Assembly (NCBI GenBank): GCA_050692055.1
Contig: JBOGTC010000166.1
Location: 1-28,236 of the forward strand
Direction: 5' to 3'
Origin: JBOGTC01 sp050692055
GTDB taxonomy: Bacteria; Chloroflexota; Limnocylindria; QHBO01
Length of the DNA: 28,236 nucleotides
In this document: piece after piece, positions 15,359 through 23,613 of the stretch
Position numbering within the stretch: position 1 is the stretch's first letter
How the letters are laid out: each line of letters begins with the position of its first letter
Notes under the pieces: generated by a model
Database searches by the model: none
Seen by the model: the letters and a program-made list of their open reading frames with translations, nothing else
What the model was told of the DNA's origin: nothing
Made by a program: the position numbers and the translations under genes

Positions 15359-16462
15359 ATGGCACGATCTCGAATCCAGGACGTTGCGGCGAAGGCAGGC
15401 GTGAGCAAGACCGCCGTCAGCTTCGCGTTCAACCAGCCTGGCCGCCTGAACGAGGCAACGCGGGACCGCATCCTGTCTGCCGCGGAGGAGCTGGGGTATC
15501 GACCCTCTCCGATCGCCCGGCGGCTGGCGGCGCGGCGCACGGACCAGATCGGCCTGGTCGTCCCGCAGCCCACGCACGACGTGTTCGCCAACCCGTTCCT
15601 GCCCGAGCTGCTGCGAGGCATCGGTGACGTCTGCGACGCGGAGGGGATCGCCGTGGTGATCGTGCCGCCGGTGCGGGGCTCGCTCGCGCGCGCCGTGGAG
15701 GGAGCCCTCGTCGACGGCCTCATCCTCCTGGGCCTGGCACCGAACCGTCCGGAGCTGGAGCTGGTACGGCGTTCAGGGCTGCGAGTGGTGGCTCTCGACG
15801 TCGAGGCGTGGAGCGATGCGGACGTCATCGCCATCGACGATGCCGGCGGTTCGAAGGCAGCGGCCGAGCACCTCGCCCAGCTGGGCCATCGTGACGTGGC
15901 GGTCGTGCTCATCGCCGAGCATCCCGACTCGCCCTTCGATGAGCAGCAGGGAATCTCAGCTCGGCGAATGAGCGGCATCAGGCAGGGCTTTGGCGCGACC
16001 GGAGATGCTGACGGCCGCGACGCGGTCCGCCTGCGCGTCATCTCCACCACTGTCTCCGAGGAAGGCGGCCGTGCGGCGTTCCACATGCTCCAGGCCGACA
16101 GCCTGCCAACCGCGGTGCTGACGATGAGCGACATCACCGCCATCGGCTTCATGTCGGCCGCCATCGACGGGGGCTGCCGCGTGCCCGAGGATCTGTCCGT
16201 GGTCGGCTACGACGACATTCCGGCGGCTGCATGGACCTCCCCACGGCTCACCACCGTGCACCAGCCAATCCGCGAGAAGGGTCGCCTGGCGGCGCGCCGG
16301 CTGATCGACGGGATTCGGTCCCGAGGCGCGCAGGGGCCCGCCACCGAGGTGCTGCCCACGCGGCTGGTCGTTCGCGGCTCGACGGCGGCTGTTCGCGCCC
16401 CGAGCGGTCCGCCGATAGGCCCGGCTGCGCCGGGGGGAGGAGGTGCCGCCGCAGCATCCTGA
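15359..16462 (+). CDS. LacI-family transcriptional regulator of the sugar importer
   Basis: From ATG 15359 the protein has 367 residues. The N-terminal helix-turn-helix (about 4-25: RIQDVAAKAGVSKTAVSFAF) is followed by the hinge helix (about 50-60, SPIARRLAARR) that inserts into the central CG of the operator. A periplasmic-binding-protein-like effector domain covers about 62-345. Typical late blocks are VVGYDDIPAAAWTSPRLTTV, HQPIREKGRLAARRLI and LPTRLVVRGST. The last 20 residues are Gly/Ala/Pro-rich and probably disordered. The frame is open back to 15098, but that would cross the promoter and operators, so 15359 is the real start. The effector is presumably the transported sugar or a derivative. 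An 81-bp gap without a terminator leads to the binding-protein gene. Confidence 0.94.
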   Translation: MARSRIQDVAAKAGVSKTAVSFAFNQPGRLNEATRDRILSAAEELGYRPSPIARRLAARRTDQIGLVVPQPTHDVFANPFLPELLRGIGDVCDAEGIAVVIVPPVRGSLARAVEGALVDGLILLGLAPNRPELELVRRSGLRVVALDVEAWSDADVIAIDDAGGSKAAAEHLAQLGHRDVAVVLIAEHPDSPFDEQQGISARRMSGIRQGFGATGDADGRDAVRLRVISTTVSEEGGRAAFHMLQADSLPTAVLTMSDITAIGFMSAAIDGGCRVPEDLSVVGYDDIPAAAWTSPRLTTVHQPIREKGRLAARRLIDGIRSRGAQGPATEVLPTRLVVRGSTAAVRAPSGPPIGPAAPGGGGAAAAS

Positions 16463-16543
16463 GCCGACTCCCGAGTCCGAGTCCCACACCATCACATCCT
16501 GCCGCGCAACAGATCCAACCACCTGGAGGAACGAACTTCGACC

Positions 16544-17785
16544 ATGAGCATTCTCCGAAAGAATCTCCCACTGGGCGTCGCCGGCCTCGTGCTGCTGGCC
16601 GCCTGCACCGGCGGCGACGCGTCGCCAACGGCCGCGCCGGAGACCGATGATCCCGGCACCGACGAGGCTCAGCCGGCCGAGACCGGCGCGCTGAGCGGCG
16701 AGCTCACCGTGTGGCATGCCTACAGCTCCGGCGGCGAGTCGGAGGGGATCGCCTTCGAGGACGTCAAGGCCCGGATCGAGGCTGACAATCCCGATCTCAC
16801 CCTGACCGTGCTGGACGTGCCGTTCGACCAGCTCTTCACCAACTTCCAGACCGAGGCTGCCGCCGGCGGTGGCCCCGACCTGTTCATCGCGCCGAACGAC
16901 AGCCTAGGCACCCAGGCGCGCGCCGGGCTGCTCCTGTCGCTCGACGACCACCTCGACGAGGCGTTCCTCGGCGAGCAGCTGCAGGTTGCCGTCGATGGCT
17001 CGCAGGTCGATGGCACGTTCTACGCCGTGCCCGAGTCGCTCAAGGCGGTCGCGATGTTCTACAACGCGGCCACCGTCGCCGAGCCGCCCACGACCACCGA
17101 CGAGCTGCTTGCGGCGGTCGAGGACGGCACGCGCGTGGGCCTCATGCAGGGTGCCTACCACAACTGGGGCTGGTGGTACGCCTTCGGCGGCCAGGTCATG
17201 GATGAGGGCGGCCGCTGCGTGGCCGACGAGACCGGCGTGGCCGACGCCTTCGCCTATCTGCAGTCGCTGCGCGACGCAGGCGCGGAGATCTACACCGATG
17301 GCGCCGCTTTCCAGGATGACTTCAAGGTCGGCAACCTCGACCTCATCGTCGAGGGGCCGTGGTTCACCGGCGACGCCAAGACGGCGCTCGGCGACGACCT
17401 CGGGGTGGCGCCCATGCCGGAAGGGCCGGGTGGACCTGCACAGCCGATGACCGGCGTGGACGGCTGGTACATCAACGCCAGCTCGGCAAACCCGGAACTG
17501 GCGGTCGCCTTCGCGCTCGCCATGGTCCAGGCCGAGAACGAGCAGATCTTCGTCGACACCGCGGGGCACATCCCGTCGAACGCCAACATCGAGATCGCAG
17601 ATCCCGTGACCCTGACGTTCGCCGAGGCTGTCGAAACCGGATTCGCGCGGCCACAGAACGAGGAGCTCAACAACTACTGGGCCAACTTCGACAATGCGCT
17701 TGCCCAGCTGTTCGAGGCTGGAGCCGATCCGGAGCAGGCCGTCGCGGACGCCTGCGCCGCGATGAACGAGGCCAACGGCCTGTAG
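16544..17785 (+). CDS. sugar-binding lipoprotein of a CUT1-type ABC importer
   Basis: The 413-residue protein has a lipoprotein signal (LVLLAAC, acylated Cys at 21) and a short acidic, Pro/Thr-rich linker (22-48). The maltose-type solute-binding fold follows. Visible family features are ELTVWHAYSS at the start of the domain, AGGGPDLFIAPND near 105-118, YAVPESLKAVAMFYN near 160-175 and VDGWYINASSANPE near 305. Aromatic residues such as NWGWWYAFGG (about 206-215) could stack on a sugar. The ligand cannot be named; an oligosaccharide is usual for this family. GGAGGA (16525-16530) lies 13 nt before the ATG, a little far. A hairpin at 17795 follows the stop, so this gene may be expressed above the permeases. 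Confidence 0.92.
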   Translation: MSILRKNLPLGVAGLVLLAACTGGDASPTAAPETDDPGTDEAQPAETGALSGELTVWHAYSSGGESEGIAFEDVKARIEADNPDLTLTVLDVPFDQLFTNFQTEAAAGGGPDLFIAPNDSLGTQARAGLLLSLDDHLDEAFLGEQLQVAVDGSQVDGTFYAVPESLKAVAMFYNAATVAEPPTTTDELLAAVEDGTRVGLMQGAYHNWGWWYAFGGQVMDEGGRCVADETGVADAFAYLQSLRDAGAEIYTDGAAFQDDFKVGNLDLIVEGPWFTGDAKTALGDDLGVAPMPEGPGGPAQPMTGVDGWYINASSANPELAVAFALAMVQAENEQIFVDTAGHIPSNANIEIADPVTLTFAEAVETGFARPQNEELNNYWANFDNALAQLFEAGADPEQAVADACAAMNEANGL

Positions 17786-17794
17786 TCCGGTTCC

Positions 17795-17828
17795 GGGTGG
17801 GGACGCCGCCAGGTCGGCGCTCCCACCC
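17795..17828 (+). terminator. intra-operon hairpin after the binding-protein gene
   Basis: GGGTGGG (17795-17801) pairs with CCCACCC (17822-17828), and CGCCG (17804-17808) pairs with CGGCG (17815-17819). Between the two blocks are one G-T pair and one A-C mismatch. A pyrimidine run (ATCCCCTTTCCTT) follows. It probably causes partial termination or protects the upstream message, as seen in many binding-protein operons. Confidence 0.65.
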
Positions 17829-17839
17829 ATCCCCTTTCC

Positions 17840-17867
17840 TTGCGGGCGCGATCACCGCGCCGATACT
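17840..17867 (+). promoter_or_regulatory. possible internal promoter before the permease genes
   Basis: TTGCGG (17840-17845), a 16-bp spacer and GATACT (17862-17867) resemble a housekeeping promoter placed right after the hairpin. The -35 and following bases (TTGCGGGCGCG) recur in the candidate promoter at 23573. Confidence 0.4.
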
Positions 17868-17901
17868 CTGGGCTCAAGCCGAGCGAGGAGCGCCAACCGG
17901 C

Positions 17902-18918
17902 ATGACTGCCGCCACGATCTCTCCCCCCACATCGACGCCGCGCAAGTCCGTCTGGCGGCGCACCCTCGTCGGCCGGACCGCGGCGCTGTACCTCCTGCCG
18001 GCGTTCGCGGTGATGGCGATCATCACCTTCTACCCCCTCGCTTTCCAGACCTGGATGAGCTTCACCGATTACGGGCTGGAGAACCTGCGCGCCGGCGCGC
18101 CGGCGCCGGAGTACGTGGGCCTCGACAACTACATCAACATCCTCGACAGCCAGCTGACGATCCCCAACTTCCACTTCGTGCGCCTGGTCCTGTTCAACCT
18201 GTGGTGGGCGCTGTCGAACACGGTCATCCACCTCGTCATCGGCGTCGCCATCGCGCTGGCGCTCAACACCGCCGGCCTCCGCTTCCGGCGCTTCTATCGG
18301 GCCATCTTCATCCTGCCGGTGGTCATCCCGCCGATCATCGTGGCCACCGTGTGGCGCAACATGTTCGACACGCAGAACGGCGCCGTGAACCTGGGTCTGG
18401 CCGCCGTCGGCACCCTGTTCAAGATCCCGCCGGAGGCGTTCCAGATCGACTGGCTGCGCCAGGCGGCCGACCCGATCCCGTTCGTGCCCCTGCCGCTGGC
18501 GTACTACGCGCTGCTGGTGGCCAACACCTGGCTCGGCTGGCCGCTCTTCAGCGTCGTCGCCACCGGAGCCCTGCAGAGCATCCCGCGTGAGCTGTACGAG
18601 GCGGCCGAGGTCGATGGCGCCACGCCGTGGCAGAAGTTCAGGACGGTGACGGTCACCTTCCTGCGGCCGGCGATGATCCCGTACTCGGTCTACGGCTTCG
18701 TGGTGACCTTCAACCTGTTCTACCTGACCTACTTCATGACCGGCGGCGGGCCTTTCGGGCGAACCGAGCTGCTCGTGACGCAGACGTTCGGCCTCGTCAA
18801 CGCGCAGCAGCTGTACGCGGTGGCAGCCGCCTTCAGCGTGATCATCTTCTTCATCCTGCTGACCATCACCCTCGTCACCAATCGCGTGACGAAGGCGACG
18901 GCCAGCTTCGACACGTGA
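17902..18918 (+). CDS. CUT1 ABC sugar transporter permease (MalF type)
   Basis: The 338-residue protein begins with a polar tail (1-27) and then the first helix (ALYLLPAFAVMAIITFYPLA). Six hydrophobic helices are visible. YEAAEVDGATPWQKFRTVTV (about residues 232-251) is the EAA loop that docks with the ATPase. ITFYPLAFQTWMSFTDYGL after helix 1 is characteristic of MalF-type subunits. ATG 17902 is chosen because GAGGAG lies 11 nt upstream; the same frame is open further back but overlaps the binding-protein gene. It would form the membrane channel with the next gene product. The stop is 10 nt before the next start, and the stop region itself supplies that gene's ribosome site. Confidence 0.93.
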   Translation: MTAATISPPTSTPRKSVWRRTLVGRTAALYLLPAFAVMAIITFYPLAFQTWMSFTDYGLENLRAGAPAPEYVGLDNYINILDSQLTIPNFHFVRLVLFNLWWALSNTVIHLVIGVAIALALNTAGLRFRRFYRAIFILPVVIPPIIVATVWRNMFDTQNGAVNLGLAAVGTLFKIPPEAFQIDWLRQAADPIPFVPLPLAYYALLVANTWLGWPLFSVVATGALQSIPRELYEAAEVDGATPWQKFRTVTVTFLRPAMIPYSVYGFVVTFNLFYLTYFMTGGGPFGRTELLVTQTFGLVNAQQLYAVAAAFSVIIFFILLTITLVTNRVTKATASFDT

Positions 18919-18928
18919 GGAGGGCGAC

Positions 18929-19870
18929 GTGGCGACCCTGACCAGCACCGCGGCCCGTCGCCTGCGCATTGGCATGCGGAGCCGCCCGCGATACGGATCC
19001 GAGCGCAGGCTCCCGATCGGCAGGCAGCTGCTCCTGCAGCTCTTCCTCATCATCGTCACGTTCACCGTGCTGTTCCCGGTGCTCTGGATCCTGAGCATGG
19101 CGCTCGATCCACGGGGGCTCAGCCGGCCGCAGGACCTGACGCTCATCCCGCCCGGCGCCACGCTGGCCGCCTTCGCCACGGTCATTGAGCAGCCCACCGC
19201 CAACCCGGTCAGCTTCCCGATCCTCATGTTCAACAGCTTCAAGCTGGCCGTGGGCACCTCGCTGGTCAGCCTGGCCATCGGCGTCATGGCGGCCTACGCT
19301 TTCAGCCGCCTTCGGTTCCGGTTCCGGCAGACACTGATGATCGTCATCCTCGGCGTGCTGATGCTGCCGGCGATCGCCACCATCGCGCCGCTCTTCGTGC
19401 AGCTCAACCAGATCACCATCGGCGAGTTCAACCTGCGCAACTCGCTCTACGGCGTAGGGCTGGCGATCGTGTCCGGGGCGCTGCCCTTCGCGATCTGGAA
19501 CCTGAAGGGCTATCTCGACACCATCCCGCGCGAGCTCGAGGAGGCGGCGATCATCGACGGCGCCAGCCGCAACCAGGTGTTCCTGCGCGTCATCCTGCCG
19601 CTCGCCACGCCGGCCCTGGCGGTGACCGGCTTCCTGGGCTTCGTGGCCGGCTACACCGAGTACTACTTCTCCTGGACCTTCCTGCGCCAGCCCGATGACT
19701 TCACGTTGGCGATGGCGCTGGCGAGCATGGTGGGCCAGTACGCGCGCACCACGCCGTGGGGTGAGTTCGCTGCCTTCGCCCTCCTGTTCGCCGCGCCGGT
19801 GAGCATCGTCTACCTCTTCCTGCAGCGCTACATCGTCTCCGGGCTGGCGATCGGCGGCGTCAAGGGCTAG
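18929..19870 (+). CDS. CUT1 ABC sugar transporter permease (MalG type)
   Basis: This 313-residue protein starts at GTG 18929 behind GAGGAGGG (18917-18924). Six hydrophobic helices are visible, beginning with LLLQLFLIIVTFTVLFPVLW. The segment YLDTIPRELEEAAIIDGASR (about 200-219) contains the EAA motif, followed by VFLRVILPLATPALAVTG. The extended loop WILSMALDPRG after helix 1 and the AAYAFSRLRF block are typical of MalG-type subunits. It should pair with the preceding permease. No ATPase gene follows, so energy must come from an ATPase encoded elsewhere, as with the shared MsiK/MalK-type subunits of some bacteria. The next gene, a sensor kinase, begins 28 nt downstream with its own -10 box. 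Confidence 0.93.
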   Translation: MATLTSTAARRLRIGMRSRPRYGSERRLPIGRQLLLQLFLIIVTFTVLFPVLWILSMALDPRGLSRPQDLTLIPPGATLAAFATVIEQPTANPVSFPILMFNSFKLAVGTSLVSLAIGVMAAYAFSRLRFRFRQTLMIVILGVLMLPAIATIAPLFVQLNQITIGEFNLRNSLYGVGLAIVSGALPFAIWNLKGYLDTIPRELEEAAIIDGASRNQVFLRVILPLATPALAVTGFLGFVAGYTEYYFSWTFLRQPDDFTLAMALASMVGQYARTTPWGEFAAFALLFAAPVSIVYLFLQRYIVSGLAIGGVKG

Positions 19871-19883
19871 CCCGCGCCGCGCC

Positions 19884-19889
19884 TACCAT
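19884..19889 (+). promoter_or_regulatory. -10 box of the sensor kinase operon
   Basis: TACCAT ends 8 nt before ATG 19898 with no Shine-Dalgarno, matching the leaderless starts elsewhere in the window. Confidence 0.45.
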
Positions 19890-19897
19890 GAGGCGCA

Positions 19898-21442
19898 ATG
19901 GACTGGCTTCGGGACCTGTTCGAGACCAACCGCATCATCGTCCTGTCCGTGTACGGGCAGGTGTTCTTCGTGCTGGGCCTGGCGATTGCGCTGCAGAGCC
20001 GCAAGCGCTCGGAGCTACCGCTCGCGCGCTCGCTGCCCTGGCTGGCGGCCTTCGGCATCGTGCACGGGCTCATGGAATGGGGCTACCTGTTCGTGCCGAT
20101 CCAGGCGGGCTTCCTGCCGCAGCCGGTCATCGAGGCGCTCCTCGTCCTGCAGCTGCTGCTCAAGGGCCTGAGCTTCGCCCTCCTCCTCCAGTTCGGCGCC
20201 GAGCTCCTCCTGCACGCGAGGCCCGAACGCGCGAGGACCGCGGCCGCCGCCGGCACCGGTCCGCTGGGCCAGCCCTGGCTGCGCCTGGCGCCGGCCATGG
20301 CAACCATGCTGTGGGCCGTCGCCACGCTCACGCTCTCGGCCACCGTGGCCGGCGGCTTCACTCCCGACCCGGCGCCCTGGCTGCGCGCCGATGAGATCGA
20401 GCCGGCGATCCGGGGAGTGGGCGCGCCGCTGGCCGTGGGCGACGTGGTTGCGCGCGCGATGCTGGCACTTCCCGGCGCCATCCTGGTGGTCCTGGGCCTG
20501 CGCCGCACGCAGCGTGCCCTGGGCGCGCTCGCGGTCCCCCCGGTCGGCGGCGCGCTGCGCATCGGAGCCATCGCGTTCGGCGTCTACGCCGTGCTCGGCG
20601 GCCTCGTCGGCATGCCGGCCCCGTTTCCTCCGGCATCGGTCCTCAACTCGCAGGTAGTGCTCGACACCTTCGGCATCCCGATCGAGGTCTTCCGCTCCCT
20701 CGCCGGCCTGGCCATGGCGCTGGCCGTCATCCGCAGCCTCGAGCTGTTCGAGCGCGAGACGGACAGGATCCTGGCCGATGCCCGCCGCCGTGAGCTGCTG
20801 CTGCGAGAGCGCGAGCGCATAGGCCGCGACCTGCACGACGGGATCATCCAATCCATCTACGCCGCCGGGCTTCATCTCGAGCAGGCGGCCGCCGATATCG
20901 GTCCGCAGTCGAACGGCGCGCGAGACCGCATCGGAACCGTGATGGGCGAGCTCAACAGGATCACCGCCGACATCCGCAGCACGATCTTCGACCTGCGCTC
21001 GGGCGAGCTGGAGGCGCGTGACGCGGAGCGGATCGTTGCCGCGGTGGCGGAGGAGCTGCGGGCCAACACGCTCGTCGAGCTCGATCTGCGAACCGAGGGC
21101 ATGTTCCGCCCCCGTCTGAACCCGGAGCAGGCGGAGCAGCTGCGCCACATCGTGACCGAGGCCTTCAGCAACGTCCTGCGCCACGCCCGCGCGCGCCATG
21201 TCCGGGTGCGCATGGCGAGCAGCCGGCGACGGCTGACGCTCGAGATCAGTGACGACGGGGTCGGCTTCGATCCCGAGCGCGCACCTGTCGGCCGCGGGCG
21301 GCGGGGTCGCGCGCAGGGGCTGGCGAACATGCGTCGCCGCGCGGAGCTGCTCGGGGGGACGTTCAGCGCCACCAGCGCGGCCGGGCATGGAACCACGCTG
21401 TCCCTTACGATTCCCGTGGCGACCAGTCGCCGAGCCTCATGA
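19898..21442 (+). CDS. NarL/DesK-type membrane sensor histidine kinase
   Basis: The 514-residue protein has about seven hydrophobic helices in residues 10-290. A dimerisation and phosphoacceptor domain of the HisKA_3 type follows. H313 in RERIGRDLHDGIIQSIYA is the phosphorylated histidine. The ATP-binding domain covers about 395-510, with an N-box in VTEAFSNVLRHARARHV and a G-box in ISDDGVGFDPE; QGLANMRRRAELLGG is typical of this class. No PAS, HAMP or extracellular sensor domain is seen, so the signal is probably sensed within the membrane. Its TGA overlaps the ATG of the response regulator (ATGA at 21439-21442), which makes the pair a cognate two-component system. Confidence 0.93.
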   Translation: MDWLRDLFETNRIIVLSVYGQVFFVLGLAIALQSRKRSELPLARSLPWLAAFGIVHGLMEWGYLFVPIQAGFLPQPVIEALLVLQLLLKGLSFALLLQFGAELLLHARPERARTAAAAGTGPLGQPWLRLAPAMATMLWAVATLTLSATVAGGFTPDPAPWLRADEIEPAIRGVGAPLAVGDVVARAMLALPGAILVVLGLRRTQRALGALAVPPVGGALRIGAIAFGVYAVLGGLVGMPAPFPPASVLNSQVVLDTFGIPIEVFRSLAGLAMALAVIRSLELFERETDRILADARRRELLLRERERIGRDLHDGIIQSIYAAGLHLEQAAADIGPQSNGARDRIGTVMGELNRITADIRSTIFDLRSGELEARDAERIVAAVAEELRANTLVELDLRTEGMFRPRLNPEQAEQLRHIVTEAFSNVLRHARARHVRVRMASSRRRLTLEISDDGVGFDPERAPVGRGRRGRAQGLANMRRRAELLGGTFSATSAAGHGTTLSLTIPVATSRRAS

Positions 21443-22143
21443 ACGAAGCATCGATCGCTGACACGGCGGCCCCGGCGGCCGCCATCCGCATCCTCATCGC
21501 CGATGACCACGAGGTGGTCCGCATCGGCCTTGCGGCGCTGCTCGATCGGCAGCCGGACTTCAGCGTCGTCGCGGAGGCGGGTTCCGGCCAGGAGGCGGTA
21601 CGCCTGGCGCGGCACCACCGACCCGACGTGGTGGTGATGGACATCCGCATGCCCGGTGGCTCGGGCGTGGACGCCTGCCGCACGATCACCGCCGAGCTGC
21701 CGGAGACGCCGGTCGTGATGCTCACCAGCTACGCCGATTCCGAGGCGCTGTTCGACGCCATCGCCGCCGGCGCCAGCGGCTACGTCCTCAAGCAGGTCGG
21801 CTCCACCGACCTGGTGGATGCCGTGCGGACGGTCGCGGCCGGCCGCTCCCTGCTGGACCCCGCCGTCACCGCCCAGGTGCTCGAGCGGCTGCGTAACGCC
21901 AGCCAGCTCGAGGAGGCCGGCGCCTTCGCCGACCTGACGGAGCAGGAGCGCCGCGTCCTGGCTCACGTCGCCCAGGGCGAGGCGAACCGCGAGATCGCCG
22001 ACCAGATGGGGCTGGCAGAGAAGACCGTACGGAACTACGTCTCGAGCATCCTGGCCAAGCTGTCACTGGCAAGCCGTTCCCAGGCGGCGGCCTACGCCAT
22101 CCGCAAGCGCCTGCCGGAGCTGCCCCACGAGGACGACGCATGA
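21439..22143 (+). CDS. NarL/FixJ-family response regulator
   Basis: The 234-residue protein has a receiver domain (about 15-135) with the acidic pair D22-D23 in IADDHE. The phosphoacceptor is D68 in VVVMDIRMPGG. The conserved Lys lies in YVLKQVG. A LuxR-type helix-turn-helix follows in about 165-225 (LTEQERRVLAHVAQGEANRE, then AEKTVRNYVSSILAKL). Phosphorylation by the upstream kinase should switch its DNA binding. It is translationally coupled to the kinase by a 4-nt overlap, and to the following lipoprotein gene by another ATGA at 22140-22143. Its target genes are not evident. The sugar importer upstream and the lipoprotein downstream are candidates by position only. Confidence 0.94.
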   Translation: MNEASIADTAAPAAAIRILIADDHEVVRIGLAALLDRQPDFSVVAEAGSGQEAVRLARHHRPDVVVMDIRMPGGSGVDACRTITAELPETPVVMLTSYADSEALFDAIAAGASGYVLKQVGSTDLVDAVRTVAAGRSLLDPAVTAQVLERLRNASQLEEAGAFADLTEQERRVLAHVAQGEANREIADQMGLAEKTVRNYVSSILAKLSLASRSQAAAYAIRKRLPELPHEDDA

Positions 22144-22805
22144 GGCGCCGGACGCCGGCGCTGATGAGAGCCGCCACGCTCACCCTTCTCGTCATCCTTC
22201 CCGCCTGCGAGGCCGAGCCGACGCCCACGCCCGCGTCGACACCTCAACCATCTCCGCCGGCCGCGACGCCGAGCGCGTCGCCCTCCGTGTCGCCGGTGGA
22301 GACCGCAACGGCGGCGGCGACCCCGTCCGCGACGCCCGCACCTCCGCTCAGCCTCGACCTGCCGGATGAGACCGATGACCGGGTGGTGACGGTCCAGGTG
22401 ACACCCGAGCTCCCGGTCGATGGTGACGGTCGCATCGCGGTGACGGTGACGAATACCTCCGAGACGCAGATCGACGAGATCGTCCTGCGCTGGCCCACCG
22501 AGCTCGGTGAGACGCTCTTCCTCGCGCCGTTCGTGCCTTCGCAGGAACGAATCGCAGACGGCGGCCCGCCGCTCGTCCAGGACTGGACGAAGTGGGTGAT
22601 CGGCCCGGGCGAGCGCGGCGAGCCGGATGGGACGATCTCGCTCGGCTACGGGCCGATGACCCCCGGCATGACGCTGCCGATCCCGCTCTTCGTGACGCGC
22701 AATGCCCCGGGTCCGGTCGCCTTCGACCTGCAGGTCCTCGCCGGCAACGCGCTGCTGACCCTGGAGGATGGTGCCCCGGCCGAGCTGCGCGTCGAGGTGC
22801 CCTAG
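22140..22805 (+). CDS. lipoprotein of unknown function, coupled to the two-component system
   Basis: The 221-residue protein has a basic N-terminus, a hydrophobic helix and the lipobox ILPAC, with the acylated Cys at 23. A Pro/Thr/Ser/Ala-rich linker of about 50 residues (24-72) precedes a beta-rich domain (75-221). This begins VVTVQVTPELPVDGDGRIAV, followed by VTNTSETQIDEIVLRWP, and looks like an Ig or CARDB-type fold. I do not recognise a family. The gene starts inside the stop codon of the response regulator (ATGA), so it is almost certainly translated with it. It could be an accessory sensor of the kinase or a target of the system; this is inference from context. Confidence 0.8.
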   Translation: MRRRTPALMRAATLTLLVILPACEAEPTPTPASTPQPSPPAATPSASPSVSPVETATAAATPSATPAPPLSLDLPDETDDRVVTVQVTPELPVDGDGRIAVTVTNTSETQIDEIVLRWPTELGETLFLAPFVPSQERIADGGPPLVQDWTKWVIGPGERGEPDGTISLGYGPMTPGMTLPIPLFVTRNAPGPVAFDLQVLAGNALLTLEDGAPAELRVEVP

Positions 22806-22810
22806 GACCG

Positions 22811-23506
22811 ATGCACGCCATCCTGCCGCCCTGGACCGAGCCCGATGCCGAGCTGCGCGCACGCCTGGGCAACGCCATCGACCCCGATCGCAAGGTGCTG
22901 ACCGGACTCGAGAAGATCACGCCCATCTCCGGCAAGCGCATCGCCGATGTCGGGACCGGGATCGGGCACTATCCGATGCTGCTCGCACGGCGCACCGGAC
23001 GGACCTACGGCATCGAGGCCGACCCGGAGCTGCTCGCGGCGGCGAGGCGGCGAGCGGCCGACGCGCACCAGCCCAACATCCGGATCGTGGAGGGAGAGCC
23101 CACCGCGCTGCCCCTGCGCGACGGCGCGGTCGACATCGTGCTCTCGGGGCGCATCGATCCGGACGACGCCTCCCTCCCGGCGGTGGCCGAGGCACTGCGC
23201 GTCCTGCGCCCCGGCGGCCGGCTGGTGGCGGTGGGCTACTACGGGCGCGACGACGTGGCCAGCCTGCTGGAGCCGGAGGTGGTGGCGCACGTCATGGAGG
23301 CGACCCAGCGCCGCACCGGCTGGTGGCTGCGCCACGGCTTCAAGATCAAGGTGGTGCACGCCCGCATCGAGCTGGGCGACCTGGCCACCGCGCATGAGCT
23401 CCTGCCGCGGCTGTACGGCGACCGCGGTCGGTCGTACCTGATGGGAGCGCATCGGTCCAGCCTGCGGCTCAACCTGGGCCTGTATCACCTCGCCAAGGAC
23501 GGCTGA
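22811..23506 (+). CDS. class I SAM-dependent methyltransferase
   Basis: The 231-residue protein has the Rossmann-like methyltransferase core. Motif I is ADVGTGIGHYP (A45-G52 and following). An acidic E69 at the end of strand 2 (YGIEADPELL) should bind the ribose of SAM. VEGEPTALPLRDGAVDIVLS covers motifs II-III, and EALRVLRPGGRLVAVGYYG is the usual post-core strand. The C-terminal 80 residues (TGWWLRHGFKIKVVHARIEL and on) are not diagnostic, so the substrate, small molecule or macromolecule, is open. It starts 5 nt after the lipoprotein stop and is the last gene of the operon. Its stop is followed by a 223-bp spacer. Confidence 0.87.
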   Translation: MHAILPPWTEPDAELRARLGNAIDPDRKVLTGLEKITPISGKRIADVGTGIGHYPMLLARRTGRTYGIEADPELLAAARRRAADAHQPNIRIVEGEPTALPLRDGAVDIVLSGRIDPDDASLPAVAEALRVLRPGGRLVAVGYYGRDDVASLLEPEVVAHVMEATQRRTGWWLRHGFKIKVVHARIELGDLATAHELLPRLYGDRGRSYLMGAHRSSLRLNLGLYHLAKDG

Positions 23507-23572
23507 GCGCGCTGCACGCCTGATCGGTGGCACGAGGCGAGCGAAATCGACGAATTCGGTGCGCGGAATTGC

Positions 23573-23601
23573 TTGCGGGCGCGGATCGCGATGGATATGA
23601 T
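23573..23601 (+). promoter_or_regulatory. sigma-70-type promoter upstream of a hairpin
   Basis: TTGCGG (23573-23578), exactly 17 bp, then TATGAT (23596-23601). Transcription should begin near 23608, a few bases before the hairpin at 23614. Confidence 0.6.
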
Positions 23602-23613
23602 GCAGCTCGTCGA

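Noticed and set aside
17674..19287. Long minus-strand frame of 537 codons opposite the permeases
   Set aside because: Antisense to two clear MalF/MalG-type permeases; highly charged composition from reading GC-rich codons backwards.
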